Positions 26,101-41,100 of a stretch of 64,000 bases of DNA are shown in pieces. Position 1 is the first letter of the stretch, and every line of letters starts with the position of its first letter. Below the pieces are notes generated by a model. It worked only from the letters and a program-made list of their open reading frames with translations, did not search any database and was not told the origin of the DNA. This DNA comes from Arbacia lixula (taxonomy: Eukaryota; Echinodermata; Echinoidea; Arbacioida; Arbaciidae): contig OZ022596.1 in assembly GCA_963669155.1 (NCBI GenBank), positions 14,123,163-14,187,162 on the forward strand, written 5' to 3'. A program made the translations under genes and the position numbers.

Positions 26101-29100
26101 ATGAAATTTGCAGATGTTTGTAAAAGTAATGGGCCATCTTTAAGTTCCTTTTTCTGCTCTCTTGTTACAGATTGGAGAGGAGGAAGAAGATGATAAGAAC
26201 AAGCAGAAGGTCATCTGGGACGGTCACTCTGCCAGGTAAAAGACCTCCTCCCTCCCTCATGGCTCCCCGTGTGTCACTGGCAACCCACTTTCCTGTCTCT
26301 CTCATCTTCTCTTCCTTCCCTTTTTTACCTTCTTTTTTTTCAAGATTCAAGATTCAAAATGGAATTTTATTGTCTATAAAAATACAGAAATTTGGCCTCT
26401 GCTGGTAAGAAGATCCAGAAGAATGACAGAAAATTACAAACATCACAAAAATAAACACAGCAGTGCATTGGAACAACAAAAATGTATATGATACAGAAAA
26501 CACAGGAGGGAGAGAACCTCCCAAGGTCCCTATAAAAAGCAGAGCATTGCACAGCGCCGGCAATAAGGTTGAGAAGGTTATTAAATCTTGATAAATGCAT
26601 GCATGGATAGTCTCTAAGAGCAGAACACAAAGCCCAGTGCCTCGCCACTTGTGTATGAGAGAGCTGCTGCTGCTGCTGTTATCTCTAGTTGTCGTTCGCC
26701 TGACGAGTCAGTTACCAGGAGGGCGTTTCATGAACGTTGTCAGCACTGACCGAATGGTCAGTGCTGACAACTTCAGTGAAATCCTCAGTTTTGATTGGCT
26801 GAGAGGCACTAGCCTCTGACTGTTACTATGGCAACTGTCGGAAAAAGACAGCTTGTCAGACGAAAAATGTTCATGAAATGCCCTCCAGGACTCGGCACAA
26901 AGAGGTCAACAACTTTGAGCCCCAATTTCTATTTTAATTTGTTCTTTCTTTCTTTGTTTCCCTCTCATTTTTATCTAATTTTTGTTTTCATGCCTCTGCC
27001 GCGAAGTCTGTTTGCAATTTAATTAATCATGTCCCCATATTTATCCCTTTATCCTTCTGTATATCTCTTGAAATATGATGCATTGTGATACTTTGTTTAA
27101 GATTGCGATTGGATTTACCAAGAATTCATTCGTAAGAATTCATGCAAGTCCCAATTAGTATACATCTTTCTTGTTTCATAGCCTAAAGTGCACTTCTTCA
27201 ATGTAAATTGAACATTTCTTTTGTGTGTGTGCATCACACTCCGAGCATGCACTATTCACATGACCTGGCAAATGGTACCAGGTCATGTGACCAGTCATGT
27301 GACCAGTCACGTGGCCACAGTATCAATGAGTTTGTGTGTGTTTCCCTTGCAGCATGGAGTCGACGACCAGGAAAGCTCAGGCAGGTATCACCCTAGAGGA
27401 CCAGATCAATGCCTTCCACAAGTCAAAGGGCATGCTGTAAGTTCATTGACCCCTCTATGTACTTAACCCTATCTAGCCCGGGGGGGGGGGGGGCAAAAAC
27501 AGCCCCCCCCTCGACATTTTTCGCGATAAATTTGTGACGCGAAAAGATCGCGCCGCGACATTTCATGAATTTTTTCCTCCAAGCCTCGCGCAACTTTTAA
27601 GCCCAAATATGCGACGCGGGGGTATGCGGTTCCAAAGTTACATAACATTTTGTATGTGCACGTCAGACCCAAAATTGCTCAAAAACGTGATTTCATGTAC
27701 AAATCCAATGCAAATTCTGGATCTAGCCTTAATTAATAAATGTATCATTATTTTTATTTTTACTGATGAAAAACAATGGATTTCACGTTATTTATGACTG
27801 AAATAGTGTTGCCAACAATTTCCATTGAAAAAACAATGAAAAACATAAAGTCGAAAAAACAAAGAAATACATAAGGAATTAAAAAAAACAATAAAATACA
27901 TAAGAAAAAATTTGATATTGCCATTTTTTAAAATCCTTATTTGATAATCATCCTAAGAAGAGTGTCTGGACTGAAATCTAGCAGTTTTGGGGCTATATAT
28001 TTAAAGATTTACAGCCAAATTATGATTTTATGCATATGATTAGCATAATTAATTAATTAAAAATAAATTTGAATAATTTTCGTGCAATTTACAATTGAAT
28101 TGTGGAGATTACGTCATCGGTGACGTACGTGCCAATTTTCGTCGCGATCGCGCGATCAACGGTCGAGATCTTAGGGGGGGGCTGTTTTTGCCCCCCCCCC
28201 CGGGCTATGCGATTTCAAAATAGCCCGGGCTATATAGGGTTAAAGTGCTTTATATAGCCGATACGCAATTTATACCCACGACTTTCCTCATTATAGCCTG
28301 GAAATGCGTTTTTACATTGACCTGTATTCTGTGATTCAGTATGAACGTGTTGTTTGCCAGATTTGCAATTTGTCACCAATCAAGATACTGCTTTTCCTAT
28401 ATTGCTCTTTATCAATAAGAAGGGGTGGGGAGGGGGGGTCAAAATCACCCCCTCCAGTCAAGACCTGCTCTAAAAAAAAACCAGTTAGAATAGGGTGAAA
28501 GACATGGTATCTCTTTTGCAGGTCAAAAAAACACAATTTTGTAAAAATCCCAGAAAATGGATGAAGATACAATATTAGAAGGTCCTTCCCAATACTAGAA
28601 CTGGAAACTGACTTTAAGCTAATCCTAGCAATCAGTAGATTTTGAGGAGGTTTTGGGCGGGTTTGACACCTATAGCCTATAGACTGGAGCCACTACAGCT
28701 TACTCTCGATACAACGAGCACGGATATAACGAGGTTTCGTTATAACGAGGGAAATCTCTCGGTCCCAAATGTTTCTACATGCAAACCTATGGTGCAACAC
28801 GTCGCTTACAACGAGCACGGTTACAACGAGATTTCATTATAACGAGCTAATTCTGCTGACCCCAAGACAAAGAAAAACATAACAATTGCGTCCTGTTACA
28901 ACGAGGAAGGAAAACTCGAGACATGAAAAAACCGGCACTGCAAGGAGCCAGACACACATCTCGTAATACACGGCCACACAACGTGAGCATGTGCACAGTT
29001 TCTAACACATCACTCCTTCGCGATCGCACAGCTTACGCACATTGAAAGCACATGGCTTCCAAGTCCGATCCCATCGCGGCAATTAATGATATACGGCGCG

Positions 29101-32100
29101 TGCACAAGTTTGTGATACATCACTCCTTCGTACAGCGTACGTACATTGAAAGCACATGGTTTGCAAGTCCGATCCCATCGCGGCAATCGATGACACGGTG
29201 CGTGCAGAATTGGCATGATTGGGTGTGTGTCTGATGAGCAGCGATTGATTGGGTTTCTTGACAAAAACAAATGTGATCTCGGACGGGTGAAGTATATTTC
29301 ACGCACTGAAATATGACATTGAAAGATTTGAAGAGATAATAAAAAAAATCTTCTTGAAATTAGAATACCGCTGGAAATCATCACGATATACAATGAAATA
29401 CATGTATGAGCATGCAGGGCAGCGTTAATCTTCTACATTGAACCCCCTCGTAATAATTTTGGAATGACCCACAAAGAAAGTGCCGATCATAACTGTGTTG
29501 CTACGTCGTTGTGCAAAACCTATCAGGCAAGCGAGACGCTCATATCTAACTCCACCTTCCCCTCATATCCCGGCCGTTCAACCCGTTGCGCCACCTGTTC
29601 AAACAATGAAACAGCATGTTTTCTTGTCCAGAAGATTACGAGAACGATTGACCTATTAATTTACTGCAAAATAACACCCATCGAATCGGGAATGGTCTAT
29701 AATTCATTGAATGCAATTAGTTATTGGAAGGTCAAAATGTATCAAGGTAGGATAATGTGTTGAGCAAAAATAAATCCCCTTTTCAGTTTGAAAACGCATG
29801 TTTGCAATCCCTTTTCAGTTTGAAAACGCACGATCCAATCCCCCTTTTTTCAGTTTGATAACGCATGTTTCCAAGACGGCTATGGATATGAAAACATAGA
29901 AAAACACAATGAACACACAAGCACACATGTTTTCAATATATTTTATTGTTTTTTATTCTGTTTGGATACAACGAGGTTTCGTTATAACGAGGGAAAAGCC
30001 CTGGTCCCGACGACCTCGTTATATCGAGAGTAAGCTGTATTCGCTATCATTCCACCCCATCATGCTTGCATTCAGTGAGAGCAATAGCCACATCGCGCGC
30101 TGACAGGGACAATACTATGCTTGCTGTGTTTCAAACAAGGATATTTTTTCTTTTTTCCTGAAAATGTTTGTGAAGCTGTGACTGAGATTTCATGCATGTT
30201 TTTGTTACGGTATACTGCTGATTCCTGCCGAGTTTCATGACTTATGCAAAAAGAACTTGCTGTTAAATTTGATTTGTTTGGACTCCTCTTCCAAGAACAA
30301 GATATAATAGTAAAGGGAAAGGCATATAACTTGATTTCCTGTGGGTTTGTTTGTGTGCAGGCCAGACAAGGAGAAGGAGCGAATTGGGCCCCACAGGACC
30401 AGCAAGGAGTCTCACATGCCCCCCAAGCCACCGCCACAGCCCCCCAAGTCGGCCCCCAACCCTCCTCCCATGCTCCGGTCCCAGCCCCCCGTGGCCCCTC
30501 CCCCCCAGCCACCCCGCATGCCGGTGGTGCAGCAGGTGGGGCTGATGCGCACCCCTGCCACGCCCCTCATGCAGCTGCCCCCACGCCCCATCATGAACCA
30601 GTTCCCTGGCCCCCCACGCATGGCTATGCCGCACCAAGGCAGGATGGGTAAGTTGGCATGGCGACGGAAGAGTTGGTGTGTGTGAGTAGGAGGGTGTGGT
30701 AGAGAATTAGGTAACCCTATTCCCCCCAGTCAAATTTTTGTTGGTAGTTCCTAAGGCCTCAATATTTTGGAACAAAATTTCATGACTTTTTTCTCTGATG
30801 CTTCCCGCACATTTTGATACCAAATTTATGGCAATCGGACTTACCGTGCGGGTGTCATATTACGTTTACCGAACACATGTCACTGAAATTTCGCTCTTCT
30901 CTATATGACTATGTATAACCCTCTGGACAAAATCAGGAGCTTTTCCATTTTATGTAAATACTTTTCTAGTAAGGATCATTGTTTCATATAGTATAATTAA
31001 TGTGGTGTTGATGGTGGTTGTGGTGGTGAAAATAAGGAAGAGGATGATTATGAGAGGAATGTGGTAGAGAGTTGGTTATAGTATGGATGAATTAGAAGAT
31101 ATAAGTTGATATTGATGGTAGTGGTGGTGGCAGGGATTTGTAAGAGCAGAGAGGTGTAAGGAATGGAGTCAGCACGAAGTGTAATTTATTCCTACAGCAG
31201 TCGCGTGCATTGATATCACAATGGAATATTTGACGCGTTTGGCTCTTTGATCGAGGGAGATCCGCCGCCAAACAAGCATGACAAAATGTAGGATGCATTT
31301 TGAGGAATATATATTCTGTATGCGCAGAAGATTTCAGAACCACTTCATGAACTGAAGTGCATGTGCAGTAGTATTACATGTTATAAAGATACGATTCTGT
31401 GAATTTCAGATTATATTGTTGCTTCGTTTTTGTGATAAAAGGAGAATACTGTAGAAAACATGCCAGAGAAATGCCTCCATATCGCACATTTCCGAATCAT
31501 ATTTCCTTAAAAATATCTTGTAAATTGTTTATTGAGTGTTTAATCTTTCATGGAAACAATCTCAATTTCGTGTGCGGAGGTGTCCGGAAAAGTTACGGAC
31601 CAAATTCTTTCTACAAGTTTTTTCAAAATTCCCCTTCGCTCACCCCAAAACTAATTCACAGTGTGTGTAAATAGATCAGCTACGAGCTCCCAGCGAAGGC
31701 TGAACGGTTGACATGCTTCTCAAAACAGATTGTCTTTTATTATTCAGAGGAGGCACTACCTAATTAGAAATACAGCTAATTGTTTAAAACACCTGAATGT
31801 CTTGAATTGTTATGAGGCGGCGGACCTCATAGATCAAAGGAAGTCTATCCGAGCGCAGTCCATCTATGATAGGTCCATGGTAAGAGGAAGGAGAGGAGGA
31901 GGAGGATGTGGAAGAGGAAGAGAGAGTTGGTCATAGTGACAAAGTGGAAGAAGAGACATTGGTGTTTTCTTTTCTTTTTTTTGTGGGGGGGGGGGTGTTA
32001 ATGGTGGTGGTGGTGGTGGTGATGATTACCAAGAGGAAGATGAGGAGGCAGATGTGGTAGAGGTGGTTATAGTAAGAGAGAGGTAGAAAAGACAAGTGTG

Positions 32101-35100
32101 GTGTTGTTACTGGTTGTCGTGTTAATGGTGATGGTGAAGATGATTAGGAAGATTAGGAGGAAGGGGTGTGGAAGAGATGGAGATATTTGTAAGAGAGAGG
32201 TAGAAGAGACATGCTTGGTGTTGTGGTTTTAATAAGGAAGAGGAAGATTATGAGGGGGATGTGGAAGAGGTGGGAAGAGTTGGTTATAGCATGGAAGAAG
32301 TGCAAGAGACGACCTAAATGATAGTAATGGTATTGGCAGGGATTTGTAAGAGGAAGAAGAGAAGGAGGATATGTTAGAGGTTGAGAGATGTGGTAATAGT
32401 AAGAGGAAGGTCGAAGAGATAAGTTTTTTGTTGATGATGGTGTTGTTCTAAACATGAATGAATATTCATGAATTGTGTCATAATATTCTCTCCCCCTCTA
32501 TCTTTTACACTGAAATGAATATTCATTTACATAATACTTTCAACACCTCCTGCTCTGCCCCCCCCCCCCACAGGTCAACCCATGCCCCGTGCCAGACTCC
32601 CCATGCCGCCCCCTGGACCCCCCCAGATGATGCAAGGGGTACTGCCTGACCCCCCGAGCAGACCCATGCCGCCCCGCCCTGACATGGGCATGGACGAACC
32701 CCCGGCCAAGAGACAGAAGACTGAGGATGACCTCATGCCGGAAGATCAGTTCCTGGCTACGCATAAGGTATGTGGTCATTGGTTGTGCTTATGTGCAATT
32801 TGCGCAGTCGGAATCAGCATTTTTGAAACGCTGATTGTTAACGCTCATTCAAAACGCCCTTTACGGGGGTACTGTTTATGCTCAATTTGCGAAGGCAGAA
32901 TCAACGTTTTGAAACCCTGATTGAAAATGCTCATCCATGATAAGATGACGTTATTTAAACGCATACACATCTCTTCTGCATTTATGCTTCCCTGTGAAAT
33001 GTGATTAGACAGAATCAGCGATTGTAAACGCACCTTCTTGTTTTGGAACTGCGTTTATATCAAAATGAGTGGGAACGCAACCGTGTTTTGAACTTGAATA
33101 TAGTATTGAAACACTGATTTTGGCCCTAAATTTTGAGCATAAATGCAGCCATTGTTATGCCTCCGGTACAGGTTTGGCCATACTTTGCTGGGATGCAAAA
33201 CCAGCTTCATTGTGAGAGAGCTTTGGTACCCTATGTTTCTGAGAGTGTAAATAACGCCCCTCTCGCCTCCTTTTCTTTATGGGAACTCTGGTGTGTGGTC
33301 TTCAGTATGCCTTAAGCTACCCTGTTGCTGAAGGCTTTATGTTCTTGGGTGGAATGTCTTTCTATATGTCTATCTATCCTACATATAGTTGTCCAATATA
33401 GTTTCATCTTTAATGTCTACATTTTTCTTTTAAATTTGTACAGGTATGTAATGCATTGAACTACGGATTTCTGTACACAAACGGTTAAAACCTACAAAGG
33501 CCAAATGTAGAAAGTAACCCTCATGTTTGCCAAAAATTGCCCAAAATGTATCTTTTTTTTTCTAATTACTAGAAATCAAATGAAAACATTTCAACGAGAG
33601 ATGGAACAAATATGTATTTGTGCTGACAAAATGTCCCTTGTGCCGACAAAATATGAGTGTGGATGTAAACACTCTCCTCTCCATTGAGTCTGTTATTAAC
33701 CATTTCAAATCAAGTCAAATCAAATCAATGTTCATGAGAGTTTACATACACACTCTTCTACCCCTTCTCTTCATTGTGAACTTTGTACCAAATGTTTCTG
33801 AATGTGTACATGAACACCCTCACCCCCCCCCCCCCCCTTGCCCTTTATTATATCATATGGAGTACTTGGTGACTCTGAGAGTGTACCGTCACCCCCCTCC
33901 TTATCATGGGATCTGGAGTAGTCAATGTCTCTGAGAGTGTACATTAACACCCTTTCCCCTCCCCCTTGCCTTTTATTATATCATCTGGAGTACTTGGTGA
34001 CTCCCCCCCCCCCCCCCCCTGATATGATCTGGAGTACTCCATGTCTCTGAGAGTGTATATTAACACCCTCTCCCCTCCCCCTTGCCTTTTATTATATCAA
34101 CTGGAGTACTGGGTGACTTCCCCCCCCCCCCCCACCTTATCATGGGATCTGGAATACTCAGTGTCTCTGAGAGTGTACATTAACACCCCCCTCCCCCCCC
34201 CCCCCCCTACCGCCTTATCATGGATCTGGAATACTCAATGTCTCTGAGAGTGTACATTAACACCTCTTTCCCCACCCCTCCCCTGCAGGGCTCTGTGATG
34301 TTCAACGTGATGGTGCCCATGGTGCAGGACAAACCAGAGTGGAAGCTTCATGGTCAGCGCATCACCCTCAACATGCCACTCACTGACCAGGTCTCTGTCA
34401 TCAAGGCCAAGCTGTTTGAGCAGCTGGGCATCCCTGCGGGCAAGCAGAAGCTACAGCATGAGGTATGGTCCTTACTCCAAGTATAGGCTTACTCTGAAAA
34501 TGGGGTTTACTTTATACAGTGGGTTTACTTTACACATTGGGTTTACTTTAACCCTAATACTCCTGTGAGGGGGGGGGGGGGGCTGGGGAGTGGGGAGTAA
34601 ACCTCCCCCCCCCCCCCCCCCCCCCCCCCCCTCCTGTTAATTTTTTGTTGGTGCTTCAGAACGCCTTAATATTTCGGAACGAAATTGATTGAGTTTTTTC
34701 TCTGATTCTTCCCGCACATTTCGATACCAACTTTATGGCTACCAGACCTACCGTGCGGGTGTCAGATTACCTCCCCCCCCCCCTCCCCATTTATAACAAG
34801 CTTTGAATACTCTGGGAGTATTAGGGTTAAACAGGGGGTTTACTCCAAGCTGGCATTCCAGCAGGCAAGCAGAAGCTGTAGTATGAGGTATGGTCCTTAG
34901 TCCAAACATGGGGCTTATATTTTAAACAGGGTTATTACTCTTAAAGATTGTCCGTCCCTTTTGCAAGCTTAAAATTTGAAATCGTCTATCACGATCGTAA
35001 ATTGAAGAAAGTGTGATGCAAGACCATTTCTCAGAATATAGCATGTTGAAGCTTTCTGTATAATTATGTAAAAATTTCAGCCGTTAAATTTCAAACCGAC

Positions 35101-38100
35101 TTTTTTCGTACTACGAAAAAAGTATTAGTCTTTGTTACAGTATCCATGTGGTTATTATGCATGTGTGAAATTCTTATTTTATAAGTAATTACCAAAGGTG
35201 GAGATGATTCCTTCTATAGGACAATGTTTTGTCATAGTGCGTTTTATAATTTAATAAACAGATTAAACAATAAAGCAGATATTTCAACACAAATTGCTAA
35301 GAGCCTGAGGTAAAGACTATTACTCAGACGTTGTTTACGGGCATTATTTGAATTTTACACTACGTATCAGTTTCAAATTATGAATATACAGCTTGCTAAC
35401 ATTTCTCTATATGTTTTGCCAATGTTTCGATGGTTTTGTGGTGATCTGAAAAAGGGACGGGCTGTCTTTTACACAGTCCATACTCCAAACACTGTCCTTA
35501 TTCTACACAGGGTGTTTTCTTGATATGTATGTATGCAGAGCTGCCAAGTCTCCCTGATTTTGCAGGAGACTCCCTGGAAATAGACCAAAAATACTGCATT
35601 AGATTTTATCGCATCAGCCAATCTCCCTGATTATTGATAAATCATTGTCATTAGGTTGTATACGTTTGATAGACATCTCCCAGATTTCCTATGAAATTTC
35701 CCAAAATCTTCCTGATTAATGAATTTCAATGTTGGTAGCTCTGATGTATGTCTGATCTATGGTTGCTTGATATAAGAAGAGGAGAGAACACTGTCTAATT
35801 CCATCTTTGGGCAGCTGGACAGGCAATAGCAAAATAAATGTTGCATACTTCAAACATGAGTGTCCTTTTTACCATACCCTGTTCTCTGTTTTTGTTTATT
35901 TTGTACATAAATGACATTTGATTTCTCTTATTATCAAGAGTCTTTTCCTCTCAGATTTCCAGATACCAAGCAATATTTTGAATAAAGGACTGAGAAATGT
36001 CAACTACAGAGCTGCCAACCGTTACAAAAAATGTGTATTTGTTATGAAAATCGAAAGAGAATACGAAAATACAAAAGGGCATCCAAAGAGTATGAATTCA
36101 TGGCAAAATGAAATAATTAAAAGAAAAGGACGAAAGTTGCGTCATAGCTAGCTAGTATTAACCCTAATACTCCCGGGGGGGGGGGGGGGGGGGGGCCATT
36201 ATGGCCCCCCCCTGTCGAAGTTTTGTCGGTACTTCCTAACGCCTCAATATTTCGAAAAAAAATTTCTTGACTTTTTTCTCTGATCCTTCCCGCACATTTT
36301 GATACCAAATTTATGGCGATCGGACCTACCGTGCGGGTGTCAGATTATGTTTACCGAACACATGTCACTGAAATTTCGCTATTTCTCTATGTGACTGTGT
36401 ATAACCCTATGGATAAAATCAGCTTTTCCAATTGATGTAAATACTTTTCTAATAAGTGTTATCATTGTTTCAAATAGTGTAAATAATTACCACACACACA
36501 CACACACACAAACACACACCCACACACACACCCACACACACACCCACACCCACGCATACGCATCTGAATCACAACGAAAAACAAAGAAATACATAAGAAA
36601 ATTGAAAAACAATAAAATACATAAGGAATAATTACCACAACCTATCTTTTTCTTTGAAGAATTGATGAGGGAGTTATGAAAGACATTTGTACCAAAAATT
36701 GCTATTCCTGAGGCTTTATTTAGTGAGAAATACAAAAATCTATGATTTCTCGCATAAATTAGCATAAATTAATTATTTAAAAAAAGACAAAAGGACTTTC
36801 GTAAATTTAGCTATACAACTTTGTAGATTACATTATTCTTTACCCTTGTGCAAAATTTTGAGGCAAACGGGCGACCCATGGCCGAGATCTCAGGGGGGGG
36901 GGCCATAATGGCCCCCCCGGTAATAACAAGCTTTGAAATACCCCGGGAGTATTAGGGTTAATACGCAAGGTTGCAACACAAAATAANNNNNNNNNNNNNN
37001 NNNNNNNNNNNNNNNNNNNNNNNNNNNNNNNNNNNNNNNNNNNNNNNNNNNNNNNNNNNNNNNNNNNNNNNNNNNNNNNNNNNNNNNNNNNNNNNNNNNN
37101 NNNNNNNNNNNNNNNNNNNNNNNNNNNNNNNNNNNNNNNNNNNNNNNNNNNNNNNNNNNNNNNNNNNNNNNNNNNNNNNNNNNNNNTCAGAACGCCTTAA
37201 TATTTCGGAACGAAATTTATTGAGTTTTTCCTCTGTTCCTTCCGCACATTTTGATACCAAATTTATGGCTATCAGACCTACTGTGCAGTTGTCAGATTAC
37301 CCCTCTCCCCCTCCCGTTAATAACAAGCTTTGAATACTCTGGGAGTATTAGGGTTAAACAGGGGGTTTACTCCAAGCTGGCATTCCAGCAGGCACGTAGA
37401 AGCTGCAGTATGAGGTATGGTCCTTAGTCCAAACGTGGGGTTTATATTTTAAACAGGGTTATTACTCTTAACACAGTCCATACTCTAAACACTGTCCTTA
37501 TTCTACACAGGGTGTTTTCTTGATATGTATGTATGCAGAGCTGCCAAGTCTCCCTGATTTTGCAGGAGACTCCCTGAAAATAGACCAAAAATACTGCATT
37601 AGATTTTATCGCATCAGCCAATCTCCCTGATTATTGATAAATCATAGTCATTAGGTTGTATGTATTTGATAGACATCTCCCTCATTTCTTATGAAATTTC
37701 CCAAAATCTTCCTGATTAATGAATTTCAATGTTGGTAGCTCTGATGTATGTCTAATCTATGGTTGCTTGATATAAGAAGAGGAGAGAACACTGTCTAATT
37801 CCATCTTTGGGCAGCTGGACCGGCAACAGCAAAATAAATGTTCCATACTTCAAACATGCTTGTTACTTCAAACATAACCATCCTTTTTTCCATACCCTGT
37901 TCTCCATTTTGTTTATTTTGTACATAAATGATATTAGACTTCTCTTATTATTAAGAGGTAGCAAGGCAGGTTCTAGTGTCATAACCGACGTGTTGAACGT
38001 AAATGGTCAAGAAGTGTTTGACACTATGACCATAGCAAACGAGTTTAATGATCATTTTGTAACGGTTGGTGCCAAAATACGAACCGAATATAATATTGAT

Positions 38101-41100
38101 AATGACAGTAATTTGCATAACACGCATATCTTTTTTGAGTATGAGAATAACAGGTTTATGTTTGACGATATAGACGAAACCACTGTTTTGAATATTCTAA
38201 AATGTCTGGATGTTAAAAAAGCTACTGGTATCGATGGAGTAAGCGCCAAGCTGTTGAAAGAGGCGTCACCTGTCATATGTAAATGTTTGACGCATCTTTT
38301 CAACTTGTCACTCCGAACAGGATGTATACCACTTGACTGGAAGCAAGCTAAGGTTACCCCCATACACAAGGGTGGAGAGAAAGACAACCCTAACAATTAT
38401 CGCCCAATATCTGTCATTCCAGTCGCAATGAAAGTCTTCGAAAGAATAGTTCATGACCAGCTTCATGAATACTTGAGTGAAAATAAATACTTAGCCCCAC
38501 AACAATCTGGTTTCCGTAAACACCATTCTACAAATACTGTACTTACCTATCTCAGCAATTATCTGTACAAAGAAATGGATCACAGCCGACTTACTGGCAT
38601 TATTTTTCTCGATCTTAAAAAGGCGTTCGATTTAGTTGACCACAATGTTTTAATTCACAAGCTTAAATTGTATGGTGTTCAGGGAAAGGAGATTGAGTGG
38701 TTCAAAGCCTATTTGGCTGGTCGTACACAAAGCACGTTATTTAAAGAGACAGTGTCGGATGTAAGGAACATAACAATAGGAGTCCCCCAGGGGTCAATCC
38801 TAGGCCCACTTTTATTCACATTAATGGTCAATGACTTGCCAAGGATTGTAACAAAGAGTCAAGTCTTGATGTATGCTGACGATACAGCCCTGGTATTTAG
38901 TGGACAGACTGCTGATGAAATAGAGGCAGCACTTAATGCTGATCTCTCTTCTGTGGCTCAGTGGCTGCATTACAATAGATTAGTGTTAAACCCCACCAAA
39001 ACCCAGTATATATTATTTGGTACACCCCAGAAACTTGCAAAAACCCGTGACCTAAGATTACATGTGAACAATCATGATATAGAGAGAGTACACTGCTACA
39101 AGTACTTAGGGGTAATCCTAGACGACAACTTAAACTGGCAGAAACACATTGAACACACAAGTAAGAAAATATCATCCCGGTTGGGATTGCTGGGGCGTCT
39201 CAGAAATTACCTTACACTCAGTAGTGCCAAACTGCTTGCAAATGCTCTAATACTCCCGTACTTTGACTATTGCAGTTGTGCGTGGTCGAACTGTGCACAA
39301 TACGTAACAGAAACACTCGTTAAGCAACACAAGAAGATGGCAAGAGTAGTATTAAGAACAGAAGCCAGAACCCCCACCAACATAGTATTACAACAACTAA
39401 ACTGGGTTCCAATACAAGATAGATGGGATTTCCAAGTTTGTAAAATGATGCACGCTGCTGTACACAGTTATGCCCCACCATATTTAAACAACACAATAGT
39501 AACAACAAGAAATACACACAGATACAGTACACGTTCCTCCTCCGATCATGGTCTTATAATCCCCGCGGTACGCACCCAAACCGGCAAAAAGTCATTTTCA
39601 CACTATGGGTCAACCATATGGAATAACTTACACCCAGAAGTTAAACGTACCACAAACAAACAACAATTCATACCATTATATTGGAGATACAAAAATACAC
39701 AGCAATAGAACAATCTAGTGTAAACTCGACCTTTAACATAAGTATGTATTACAAATAATGATACCTGTCATGTATATGTTTCCTTTTGGATATATTTCTT
39801 AATCAAATGGTCACATGTAGACTCGTGATGATTGTTAAAACATAATCATGTATCGTTCTTGAATTGTGTTCTTGTTCACTTCACTGATTGGGCAACACAT
39901 GTTTTTTTTATGTTTTTGTTTTTTCCCCCAAATAATGATACCTATGAAGTTTAGGTTTTTCTTTTAAACATATTTAAAATCAATGGTCACATTAACACTC
40001 AGTCATTATGTTTGTTATACAACATACCTCATTCTTGTATTGTGTTCCTTTTTCACGATTGTTTACATTGGAAGAAATTAGATTATGTTAAAACTTGTAC
40101 GTAAACATAATCCATGTATGCCTACCAGTTTCCATTGATAATTGATTTTCTATGTGTCATTGTCCAATGCAGAACGGATGATTATTGCTTCAAATATATG
40201 AAATATCTTGTGCCAAAAAGGTGATAATTCACCTGCCTACCAGTATTTGAACTGATTAATTTGATGTATGCTTAAGACAATGTTCTTGTTTACTGTATAA
40301 GTGGATATAATTTTTTTTTTTTTTGGTTAAAAAACGACAACAACCAAGCATATAATTATGTTCTGAGTTACGATCTGTGCCGAAAGGTGAGAATAATTGT
40401 GCGTACCAGATAATTTCTTTTTTCTTTCAAGTGATGCATATATAATCAACCGTGCTATTGTTCACTGCAAAAATTGATAAAATATTTTGTTTGCTAAAAA
40501 CATGTGTGGTTAATGTCCTGGACGAAATAAGACAAGTACATGTGCTTACCAGTTTTACCAGTTTTGCAAGTGATGTAATGTGAGATATGTTTCCAACTGT
40601 TCAACTGCAAAAACAAATAACTTTTAAATTTTGTAAACAAAATCCCCTCACATATTCATATGCATACTTGGTTACAAGTCGATAGAGAAATGATACATGT
40701 GCTTTCCAGTATTACAGAAGTGACTACTTGGAATACCTTTTCAACTGTTATTGTCCATCGATAAAATGCAAATTCCTAAATGGCGTTTATTTCTCAATGA
40801 ACTATACATGTTATTTGTTTGTATATAATGTAAACCATGTTTGTGTTATATGTCAAAGCAGGGCCCCCTGGTAGAACAGTGTTCAACCACTGAAGGGGCT
40901 ACCCTGGGTAAATAATACCAATAAAATAAATAAAAATACTTTTTCTCTCAGATTTCCAGATACCAAGCAATATCTTGAATAAAGGACTGAGAAATATCAA
41001 ATACAGAGCTGCCAACTGTTATGAAAAATTTGTATTTGTGAAGAAAATTGAAAGAGAATTCGAAAGTACAAAAGCGCATCCAAAGAGTATGAATTCATGG

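Larger units (their letters stand above)
26236..27352. other. SF3A1 intron 12: dispersed repeats
   Basis: Contains a CAAGATTCAAGATTC-led segment at about 26340-26650, a fold-back element at 26718-26888 (below), unassigned A/T-rich sequence, and E-box-rich tandem repeats just before exon 13. No gene. Confidence 0.5.
34660..36986. repeat. Duplicated block, copy A (left of gap)
   Basis: From inside the short TTAA element to the gap this matches 37187-41181 base for base with scattered substitutions. Copy A has two extra TTAA elements (34941-35472, 36158-36961) and lacks the LINE of copy B. Copy A also includes a partial copy of the SF3A1 exon 16 end at 34852-34890. Confidence 0.85.

Noticed and set aside
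36117..36308. Proline-rich short frames inside TTAA MITEs, also at 62475-62878
   Set aside because: They translate C-runs, differ between copies and have no domain.
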